Positions 55,899 through 64,000 of a DNA stretch of 64,000 bases are shown piece after piece. Positions within the stretch are counted from its first letter, which is position 1. Every line of letters starts with the position of its first letter. The notes below the pieces were generated by a model. It had not been told where the DNA came from, did no database searches, and saw only the letters and a list, made by a program, of their open reading frames with translations. The DNA is taken from positions 124,001-188,000 of the forward strand of contig JAVSML010024592.1 of NCBI GenBank assembly GCA_038503035.1. The letters run 5' to 3'. This stretch comes from Crocodylus rhombifer. Taxonomy: Eukaryota > Chordata > Crocodylia > Crocodylidae. The position numbers and the translations under genes were made by a program.

Positions 55899-56081
55899 CA
55901 GGGTTTGAATTACACTTTGACGCTCTTGTGGGGGGTCTGAAAAAAAAACTGGACTGCCCATTATGATACCCAAATAAAATTGGAGACCCCCAGGTTATGG
56001 TTTTCAACTCTTACAGGGCGACTCTTGTTTCTTATGGGGGGGGTCTCAGCCTCCCTGAGCTCCCCCGTAATTCAAACCCTG
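55899..56081. mobile_element. short hAT MITE, 7/8 target duplication
   Basis: Ends CAGGGTTTGAATTACAC and GTAATTCAAACCCTG are inverted repeats. Flanks TCTGTGCT (55891-55898) and CCTGTGCT (56082-56089) match 7 of 8. The inner part contains 'ggggggtctgaaaa' against 'ggggggggtctcagc' arms. It is 183 bp and non-coding. Confidence 0.88.
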
Positions 56082-56569
56082 CCTGTGCTCCCTGCTCTCC
56101 CAGCCTTTCAACTTCTAATATAGCGATATGGCTAAAGTTAATTTATTATGGGCAGAGCAGTGGCCACACTCCATCTATTCATCTCTATGGAAAGGGCCCC
56201 TAAGCTAGCCCTTCCACTGGAGATCTTACAAGGATGGCAGCATTATTCTCCCTTGTAGATGCACCAAGTTTATCTCAGCCAGATCTCAGAATGATAGACT
56301 TGTCTTTTCTATCCACAGGATCAAACTATACTACAGGCATCAGAAAGCAGCTGATGGAGTCCCACTGAGCAGCTACTGAGGTTTTGCTGTAGGGTCTGCC
56401 TACCTCACATCTGCTAACTGCCTTCCAGGTGCGCACACAGTCTGGATTTGTGCCAGGGTGTGGAAATCCAGCTCTGGTTCTGCCAGCAATTGGGAACAGA
56501 AAAGTAAAATGCTACCTTAAGAAATACACAATGCTAGGTTGAAAGAAATAACGTAGAGAAAAAGTCCTG
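56082..56569. other. no gene seen
   Basis: Unique sequence. Nothing recognised. Confidence 0.45.
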
Positions 56570-56900
56570 TTATTTCTGGCCTAGTCTACACCCAGCTCAG
56601 GATTGCTCACAATACTGCTTTCTCCAGTCTAGTTTTAAACATCTGGTTTCAAAAGCCCCAGCCTTTGTCCCACAGCCCAGTACATCTCATTTTAAAGAAG
56701 ACCTTTCTGAAACTCATCTTCAATTATCTGTTATTTAATTTTGCCCCATTCCTCTCAGTTATTTAATTTTGCCCCATTCCTCCTTCACCCATCTGTGAAA
56801 TGCCTCTCTCTCCTTTATACCTCCAAAAGACTTGCAAACTGGGATTCAGCACAGCTTCAGCTGTCATTTGGCTAAGCAATACAGTTACCTCTTTCAGGCT
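56570..56900 (-). mobile_element. ancient CR1/L3-like 3' fragment (antisense)
   Basis: 'ccagtctagttttaaacatc', 'ccacagcccagtacatctca' and 'agaagacctttctgaaactc' appear in the order of an antisense CR1-type 3' region (shock of 'gttttaaa', 'ccacagtctaatacatctc', 'gaagttttttcctga'). It has a 28-bp tandem duplication at 56731-56787. Confidence 0.6.
56731..56787. repeat. 28-bp tandem duplication
   Basis: 'gttatttaattttgccccat' occurs at 56730 and again at 56758, each followed by 'tcct', inside the antisense CR1-like fragment. Confidence 0.85.
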
Positions 56901-58374
56901 TTGCTAAGATACTCTGAGTATTCTGATGTATAACCACTTTTTGGTAACATGACATGACACTCAGAACAGGGTTCTAGGGTGAGATAGAAAGGCATAATCA
57001 TAACATGATGCCTCTGCAGTCCACAGTGCTGCCACGTTGCATTGCAGGTCCTATCTCATTTGCTGTCCACTCCCAATCCCCCAGTTTCTGCTAGCATTTC
57101 TCTTTTCCAGAGGCCTCATTCTCCACTGATTTGCAACTTGTGCAGTTATTTACTCATAGAAAAAAAGCTCCTGTCCTGAGTAGGTAGCTAAGCTAAGCTT
57201 TTGTTATTCCCTTGTGCTGTCATGCATAGCACTGTGGAGAATGAAGCATGTGCCCTTGCATTCAAAAGTGTTTGGGTTGATTCTTCCCAGAAGGGTTCAT
57301 TTCCATTTTAGCAAGCAGCGTCTCATTTCACTTGTATCATTATCTGTATTTGTATTAGTTCCTCTGTGTTATCAACACCCTTCCGACCTGTACTGTAATT
57401 CAGGATCATCTGCCAGACGTCTAAGAGTGTGGCTTTCATTGTCACCTCTCAGCTGCACTAGATGGCATTGCAAAGTTGTTTTGGGTTCGTGATAACATAA
57501 CCTTTCCAAGTGCTGCATGTTACTTCAGTTGTGGTGCCACAGCTTTATGTAGTATGGTGATGTTAAACACAAATGTTTTAGTGCTGTCGCTCTCCATCTG
57601 TTGGCAAGTTTGCATAATGGGAGCATAGATGAACTACAGCAGATTATCCGTGTAAGCTGAGAGTGAAAGAAGCCTGGCAGGAGCCAAGAGGGCTGCTCAA
57701 TAGCCCTTTAGAATAATGTGAGTGGCTCTTCATGCGTATGTAAAGTGGCAGTTCCTGGAGACCTGCCTACTTGTCTGCAGCATGGTAACATTGTCGAGAG
57801 TGAAGAAATAAGATACTGAAGTTATGGGAGGGAGGACCATTTGTGAAAAGATATTGCTTGTACAAAGATTTGCAAAATGGTATGGAGGGAGAGCTTGTCA
57901 TATAAAGAATCAACCAGAGTGGGGGACTTGAGGAGTGGTGTAGATTCAGAGATCAAGAAGAGGCAAGAGGCCCAGATCCTGGGAACTGATCTGAGTAATT
58001 GCTGAATTCAGGTGGAACCCCATTATTGGGCTTTGACCAGAGTTAGGAGTCTACCTTCATCCATCAGCTTACAGAATTGGGATCTGAGTCTGGACAAAGT
58101 GACAAATATCTTAAGATGCTCAGGGTTAGAGCACCCTGAGCTGTGTGTGGCTCCTGACTTGGTTTCACAGAGTAAAGAAGGAATCCTTATCTAAGACTTG
58201 CCCCAGGCTCATTAGCATTATTCATGACAACCTAGGAAACAACAGTCAGCACAAGAACCAATGTACTCTAATGAAAGATGTTCTCGATGTAGAACCCTAA
58301 CAGATTGTTTTTATATCTGGCTCCTTCTCTTGGTTAAAAAAACAGTAATAATTTGTTAACAGACTTCATTCTGT
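56901..58374. other. no gene seen; long unique stretch
   Basis: Unique sequence. The part at 57540-57660 ('gctgtcgctctccatctgtt', E-box CATCTG) has an even, non-repetitive composition and might be conserved, but this cannot be shown from one sequence. Confidence 0.45.
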
Positions 58375-58463
58375 AAGCACTATCGCTGTGTTGTATAAGT
58401 GCCCTCCAGATGCTAATGAACATATCCTCACAGCATCCTTGCAACAGGGGAGAGCGTTGGCCC
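58375..58463 (-). repeat. MIR-like SINE remnant (antisense), left half, split
   Basis: 'catatcctcacagcatcctt' then 'gcaacaggggagagcgttgg' corresponds to the antisense MIR tail. The other half resumes at 58964 after a MITE. Confidence 0.6.
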
Positions 58464-58468
58464 CATTG

Positions 58469-58958
58469 GGCTTATCTACACTGCATTAACACATGTTAAT
58501 GTGCATTAAATCTGGGACCACCAGGGCACTTCTACATGTGCTTCGGGGGTGGGGAGATGGCACTTTAATTAAAGCACTGCTGTGTCTCGTGTATCAGCAT
58601 TCAATGAGCTTTAGCTCAAATGCCCCTGCCACCATTTTGAAGTGCGGAGACACTGATACACAAGATGCAGGAGGCTGCTGACATGCAGTAATTGCCACAC
58701 TCCAGCGGACTCAACTGAGTCTCAACATCAGAGCAGCTTCCACAGTTGTGTATAGGTGCCCTCCATTGTGAAGTACTAGGGAAGTGTGCATTAGCCTGTG
58801 TTAATGCACATTAACTAAAGAGCACAGTTTTTAAGTGACGCTTAATGCACATTAGCCTATTTTAATGCACATTAACTAAAAAGCACGGTTTTTTTGGTGA
58901 CACTTTAATGAACATTAAAATAGGCTAATGGGCATTAAAGCACATGTGTAGATGCACT
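58469..58958. mobile_element. MITE with perfect 5-bp target duplication (CATTG)
   Basis: Left end GGCTTATCTACAC, right end GTGTAGATGCACT. Flanks are CATTG at 58464-58468 and CATTG at 58959-58963. The interior contains a second pair of termini (CAGGGCACTTCTACATGTG at 58523, TGTGTATAGGTGCCCT near 58750) enclosing the segment shared with 18814-19290. The right third has repeated 'taatgcacattaactaaa' blocks. It sits within a MIR remnant. Confidence 0.82.
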
Positions 58959-58963
58959 CATTG

Positions 58964-59095
58964 TGTAGAACAGGAAAGGAGATTGATGCAACAAGAGATT
59001 AACCTATGATTTGCCCAAAGAGAGTCTGAGGTCAGGCTAAGAAAGGAACCTTCATCTCCCCAGTTCCAGTCTGACATCCCTTGCCACTGCCTGTG
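58964..59095 (-). repeat. MIR-like SINE remnant (antisense), right half
   Basis: 'gaacaggaaaggagattgat' then 'gattaacctatgatttgccc' continues the antisense MIR interrupted at 58463 (acagatggggaaactgaggc, agattaagtgacttgccc). Confidence 0.6.
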
Positions 59096-59224
59096 GACAT
59101 TTATTTTTAATAAGTGTCAGCTACGAGAAAAAATGCCTCAGCAGAACAAAAATACCTTGCTAATTGGTGGTACCAGGTCACACTCTAAATTCTGCAAGCA
59201 TGCTGATTGCTCCCATCAGGATGA

Positions 59225-59440
59225 TTAAAGCATAGATTCAAATAAAATGAGCCCTGCCACTGACCAACTTTGGGACCTGGGGCAAGTCTGTTCACCTCTC
59301 TATGTCTCTATTACCACTAACTCACTACTTGACATATTATGTCCCGTTGGGCTGCAGTCTCTTCAGCAAATAGCCCATACTAGCACCACAGGGCCCCATC
59401 TCAGAACAGAATCACCATCAAATTGTTAACAGTTCTCTAA
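59225..59440 (+). repeat. MIR-like SINE remnant (sense)
   Basis: 'gagccctgccactgaccaac' then 'ctggggcaagtctgttcacc' and 'tctctatgtctctattacc' follow MIR in sense order (ctctgccacttac, cttgggcaagtcac, cctctctgtgcctc). Confidence 0.7.
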
Positions 59441-59839
59441 AGGAGGCAGAGACCTCTCTCAGGTGTTGTCTGATCCCTCCTCAGAGCAGGCAGGAGGTTG
59501 CTAGAATAGATTTTCTACAGACAAAAGACAGCATTAGCTAACAGGAAACCCTAGCCCAGGGCATTTCGGGAGGGAGCTGAAGAACAAAGACTGGAGTGGG
59601 AAGAAAACACAAAGCTGAAAGGCAACTGAGTTAAAGAAACGGTTGTGGCGGGCAAGCAGTGGAAACAGGGTCATGAGGAGCTGTCAGATGTGTGCCACAA
59701 CTGGCAGCAGGGCCATCCATCACAGTGACAGAGGGCTCAAGTCTTTTGGAACAGAAGGGGTGACTTGCTGTGCACCAGGGCCCCTAAACTACAGTTTTCT
59801 TTCTCCCTGCACCTTGGCTCTGCTCTATGTACCCTAAAA
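59441..59839. other. no gene seen
   Basis: Unique sequence, nothing recognised. Confidence 0.45.
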
Positions 59840-60084
59840 CAATAGTTCTCAACCTATTTTGTATCAGGACCTATTAGTAATTAAAAATGGCCGTCCTGAC
59901 CCAGTGCCTCCTGGCCCCAGCCCCGCAGTGTGTGGGGCAGGTTCCCAAGCAGCCCCTTGCAGGCTTGACCTCTGCCAGCCTACAAGAGAACAGCTACAGT
60001 TTCCCCTGATTTTCTCCTTTAAAGGAGAATCCATTTTTTTAAGTTTGTTCATATATTCTTGCAACGCATGGGTTGAGAAACGTG
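59840..60084. mobile_element. hAT MITE (TTCTCAACC termini)
   Basis: Left end CAATAGTTCTCAACCTATT, right end ATGGGTTGAGAAACGTG, hAT-style inverted ends with an 'aggacc'-type subterminal motif. No convincing 8-bp duplication remains (ccctaaaa against gccataga). It is about 245 bp and non-coding. Confidence 0.7.
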
Positions 60085-61139
60085 GCCATAGAGCAAGAGG
60101 GGGTTACCTTCCACTGTGGCCATTGTGTGAAAACAAAGAAAGCAAGTCATCAAAGCAAGTGCCAGCCCTGCTGCCTCATCAAGAGGCCCCAATAAGATGC
60201 CCCCAGGGCCTCAGCTCTTGGGGGCATCCCGGAAGCCCTCTGAAACCATTTCCATAAGCGCACAATTTAGCTTGCCGCAGCTTGACTCTCACCTAGGAGG
60301 AGCATGATCCTGCAGAAGCCGACCTGCCAGTGACAGTGCAGGGGGCCCTTTTCAATTAATGTTACTATTTCTGAAGGGAATATCTGTGGAGCACCGAGGT
60401 AACCCATGGCAACCATCTGCTAAACTGCAATTCACACTGCCTGGGCTTATCACAGAGGTGGAGAGTGTGTGAGCTGGAGGCGGGTGGGGTGGGGGGAACC
60501 TGGCAAATGTTGGGAAAATAATAGGCTCCCCTTACCCCCTCCCCAGCAAAGGAGACACACTCAGCATCTTCTAGTCACTCTGCATTTAATGGAATAATTT
60601 ATAGGCAACAGCTCACCGTTTCGCTTCAATTTGCCTCTAAATATAGATCCGCTTTAAAATGGGAAGGAGAGCTCCCTCCCTGCCTTTCTGGCTCCATCTC
60701 CTGATCTCTAATGAGGGGGATTCTTCTGTGTGGAGCTGAAGGGAACATGCCGTATGCAAAAGCCCACAATGCACTGCCTCCTCCCTCCTCCTTGCAACAC
60801 TCCCCCTTACCCCTCTGCCCCACCGAGCAGACACAGGGATTGGCAATGAGATTCAGAGCCTTTCAGCCTCGGTCCTCAGCTGAACAAAAATACCTTAAAC
60901 TTCAACCCAGGTCAATGATTCGTACAAGTCATTTCCCGCAGAGCTTGGTTTAGCGGCCAGGGTCTCAGGTCCTTCTCAGATAAGCCAACTTCACATAACA
61001 AAATAAAACATCACCTTATTTGCCCCTTTTAAGGCCTTTTAAAACCAAGAAAAGCAAGAAAAGAATAGAAATCAAAACTCGTGGAAGCAGCGATGGCTTT
61101 TTTTAGACCAACTAGATATTTGCAAACAAATTATTGCAT
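60085..61139. other. no gene seen; possibly conserved stretch
   Basis: Unique sequence. 60570-60780 ('ggaataatttataggcaaca', 'cgcttcaatttgcctctaaa') is non-repetitive and might be a regulatory element, but nothing in a single sequence proves it. Confidence 0.4.
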
Positions 61140-61324
61140 TTGTGGTTTTCAATCTGTGGTCCATGGACCCCTGGAGGTCCACAGACTATGTCTAAGGGGT
61201 CTGTTTAAGATGGCTATAATCAATCAAAAGTATGTGTATAGCCACATTTACAACTCAAAGGGGTCCACACCTCCATGCAAAATTTTTTAGGGGTCTGCAT
61301 GTAAAAAAAGGTTGAAAACCACTG
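61140..61324. mobile_element. hAT MITE (GTGGTTTTCAA termini)
   Basis: Left end TTGTGGTTTTCAATCTGTGG, right end GGTTGAAAACCACTG. The subterminal 'tggtccatggacccctggag' faces 'ggggtccacacctccatgca'. It is 185 bp. The flanking 8-mers do not match, so the insertion is old. Confidence 0.75.
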
Positions 61325-61420
61325 TAATAGAATAAACTGGAATCGGACTAAAGTACTTTAGGGGTGAAAAAGTAATTTCCCCCCTCCCCCTGTTTAGTAT
61401 TTGCCTCAAATCTGCAAAGG

Positions 61421-61713
61421 CAAGAGTTGGCAACCTCTGAATGGAGGTGGAGCAAATTAATGGAGCTTGGTCTAAAGTAGGCTACTGCCACCCTGCCACC
61501 ACATCCTGCTGTATCCCATATCATGGATACCCCATCACCAAATGCTGCCAAGACATGTCTGACCCACCTGGTGCCAACCACTTCCAATCCTCTCACTGCT
61601 GAAGCACTTCCCCTGCTGCCAAATGCCACTGCAGTCCCAGCTCTGCTGTTTGGTTAGATTCCCTCTGTGGGCTGGATCCAGCCTGCAGGCTGTATTTTGG
61701 TTACTGACCTCTG
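61421..61713. mobile_element. hAT MITE (GTTGGCAAC / GGTTACTGACC termini)
   Basis: Left end CAAGAGTTGGCAACC, right end TTTTGGTTACTGACCTCTG. The right subterminal 'gggctggatccagcctgcag' is shared with the fragment at 31555. Non-coding. No clear duplication. Confidence 0.65.
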
Positions 61714-62628
61714 AATTAGAGAGTTAAAATATGACTTGCCTTGTCTACCTACAGTTAAAAAACACCATTTTCCCAAGGGCATCAGTATATGAACAAGGTA
61801 CTTCAAGGCAAGCTAGGATGTGAGCTAAGAGTAAATCAGCTTTTCCACCATAACTTGCCTGTGTGCACACTCTTGTCCTGTGACAAATGTGAGGTTGCTC
61901 ATACCATAAGTTCGCAGCCTTGCTTGTCTCCTGATCACTGTTCATGTGCCTATAGACCTAACCTACCTTTCATTCTGCCACCCTGGGAGGCAGCCTCAGC
62001 AAAGGAATCAGACCTGACTATGACAGCTGTGATTAGGCTTGAAGCACATAGCAGGGCAGCACAGAGAAGCATCTCCTGTCAAAGAAGCATATTGCACCAG
62101 TTCTGCAGATATAGAGGGAGCTCCCCATTTCCAGAGCAATCCATCTTGTTCCTTGTTCCTAAACCATGCTTACTATAAAATATGTTAGGAATGAAATACC
62201 ATTGTCTTCTGGGGCTCCACACTTCCCCCACCTCTGTGGCCTCTCCTTTTAGTGGAGGACCCTAACCTTTCACTGACCCATCTCTTCCCTGATCTTTTAG
62301 ATCCCATCTCTCTTCTAATCTTTTCTCAACCCTTTAACAAGCATTTTTTGATCCTGCCCTGATGCTCAGTTAGCTTCTCTGAAACTTAGCTTTGGTGCCC
62401 AGCATCTCCGATCCATCCTATACCACCAGCAGAAATACTTATTTTTGCAACAATGGGCAATGAGGGCAGCATTGCACTTGCCTGCATCTACTCCAGTGTG
62501 AAGAGCCAATGACACTTGTTTATGTGTACAGTGTTAAACACAACCCATTGCATCATGTGATGTCATCAGACCCTCACAAGCACATTATTCACAAAGGGTG
62601 GCTTATGCCAAATCCAGCCACTTCATAG
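61714..62628. other. no gene seen
   Basis: Unique sequence. A 129-codon open frame (61789-62178) lacks domains and splice context. Confidence 0.5.
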
Positions 62629-62989
62629 GAGGGCCACTCGTATGATCAGGGGACAGCAGGGCAGGCCCTATGAGGACAGGCTGCGGGACCTGAACCTGTT
62701 CAGCCTCCAAAAGAGAAGGCTGAGGGGGGATCTTGTGGCCTGTTACAAACTAGTCAGGGGGGATCAGCAGGCATTGGGGGAGTCACTGTTCCCACGAGCA
62801 CCGCCAGGAGCGACCAGGAATAACGGTCACAAGCTGGCAGAGGGTAGGTTTAGGTTAGATATCAGGAGGCGCTACTTCACCGTCAGGGCGGCTAGGGTCC
62901 GGAACCAGCTTCCAAGAGAAGTGGTGCAGGCTCCTACCCTGGGGGTGTTTAAGAGGAGGTTAGATGAACATCTTGCTGGGGTCATTTGA
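62629..62989 (+). pseudogene. CR1 ORF2 C-terminal fragment (open frame)
   Basis: About 119 codons open to TGA at 62987-62989, starting in RRATRMIRGQQGRPY and continuing through RRLRGDLVACYK, FRLDIRRRYFTVR and LPREVVQAPTLGVFKRRLD. It is homologous to 40670-41032 and 9057-9423 and lacks the endonuclease and reverse transcriptase. The apparent Met at 62642 is internal to the domain, not a start. Confidence 0.9.
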
Positions 62990-63083
62990 CCCCAGTATTC
63001 TTTCCTGCCATGGCAGGGGGTCGGACTAGATGATCTGCTCAGGTCCCTTCCGACCCTACAAACTATGAAACTATGAAACTATA
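62629..63083 (+). mobile_element. CR1 LINE 3' end, 5'-truncated, well preserved
   Basis: Carries the last ORF2 domain, the 3' region ('ggcagggggtcggactagat') and a tail of about three 'actatgaa' units (63061-63083). At 455 bp it is a typical short CR1 insertion. The uninterrupted frame and regular tail indicate the youngest CR1 in this window. Confidence 0.95.
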
Positions 63084-64000
63084 CCCCCTAAACTCATCAA
63101 AAACCTGCTTGCTTCAGAGGGAGGCAGTCAACATGTGAGATATTAGCCCCTTTGGCCAATTAAATAATTGTGCACATAGGAAATACCACCTTTACCCCTC
63201 CATTAGTAAGTCTGTGATAATGTGCAGAAGATGCACAAGGGCATTTTTTCTGCCCAAGGGAACTTGCTGTAGAAACAGAAACTATGACTAGATGCAAGAA
63301 GACCCAGACGATGGTTCTAGCCCAGCACTGTCATTTCACACCTCTAAGACATGAATCAGTGCCCATATCTGATATGAGCTTAGTGTGTGTGGGCCTCATA
63401 GCAGCAGTGGATTTTGAGGAGGGCTCTAAATAACAAGGAGATAGCAGCTTGCACTGCTGGGGTTTATAGTAGTGGTCTAGATAACATGGAGAAGCAGGGA
63501 AGTTGATATGAAGACCTTTACTGTTAGTGATTACAAATATTAATGCTCCTAATGTTAACCAGCTGCACTGTAGGACCTTGCAACTGCCTGTGGAACTACA
63601 TGCTACCTAAGGGACTTCAGATCTTCCCATCCTGTCTTCTCTCCCTACACTCTCAACAGCAGATTTTTCATCCTTCAACTGGTGCCTAGAGGAACACCCC
63701 TCTACCAAGCAGTACAAAGCTGTGCTTTGTATTCTTCCTCTGTTAATCTCTGCAGCCATGTGACTATTTTGGAGCAGCTGTCAAGTATCATACGACTGAA
63801 ATAGTCAAGTGATGAGCTTCTAGAAAGTATCTAAGTAGATTACTAGTGGAGAGGCCTTTAAATGTAGCACAAGCCCACTTAAGTGAACACCTGTTAAAAT
63901 TTCATAAAAGAATTAATTTCCATTTGCAAACAGAGCCCAAGTGCAAGAGTGATATAGCACCACTTCTTCTAAAGGAGTCCATGCTAGAGGTTGTGTAAGC
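63084..64000. other. no gene seen
   Basis: Unique sequence to the window edge. Nothing recognised. Confidence 0.5.

Overview
This window reads as intergenic or deep intronic DNA of a vertebrate, most likely a sauropsid and probably a crocodilian. The signs are CR1 non-LTR retrotransposons of several ages ending in short ATTCTATG/ACTATGAA-type tails, very many short non-autonomous DNA transposons (hAT-like, Tc1/mariner-like, possibly PIF/Harbinger-like), old MIR-like SINE remnants on both strands, and no dense coding. The species call is inference from repeat content. I find no complete protein-coding host gene, rRNA, tRNA, CRISPR array or bacterial-type feature.

Layout. 1-5.7 kb: unique DNA plus a 1.8-kb element with about 320-bp inverted termini (1667-3465). 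5.75-9.55 kb: a miniature transposon split by the most complete CR1 here (6201-9524, sense), which keeps an ORF1 esterase-like end, an endonuclease and a reverse transcriptase with FADD, all broken by frameshifts and stops. 9.5-25.2 kb: a cluster of MITEs of one recurrent type (ends GGTGCATCTACA-like, 5-bp target duplications such as CACTG, CACAG, CCCTG), a mariner-like MITE (15130-15715), hAT MITEs (21030-21351, 21719-22143), and two old antisense CR1 copies (22490-24500). A weak candidate coding exon lies at 20462-20514. 26.1-29.3 kb: a second CR1 nested in a MITE, then a GC-rich inverted-repeat element split by an 839-bp hAT element with a perfect 8-bp duplication. 31-37.4 kb: further MITEs and an antisense, internally deleted CR1 split by a 905-bp hAT-like element. 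38.9-41.1 kb: a sense CR1 copy whose catalytic FADD has become FADN. 42-64 kb: mostly unique DNA with scattered hairpin MITEs, hAT elements, MIR remnants and a well-preserved CR1 3' end (62629-63083).

Nothing here forms a pathway. The biology visible is transposition history. The CR1 enzymes act in cis on their own RNA, and the MITEs encode nothing and would have needed transposases supplied elsewhere. Nesting gives relative ages: antisense CR1 and MIR copies are oldest, MITEs landed in them, and younger CR1 copies landed in MITEs. The most informative signal is the repeated 5-bp target duplication of the dominant MITE type. I did not find a convincing novel functional system.
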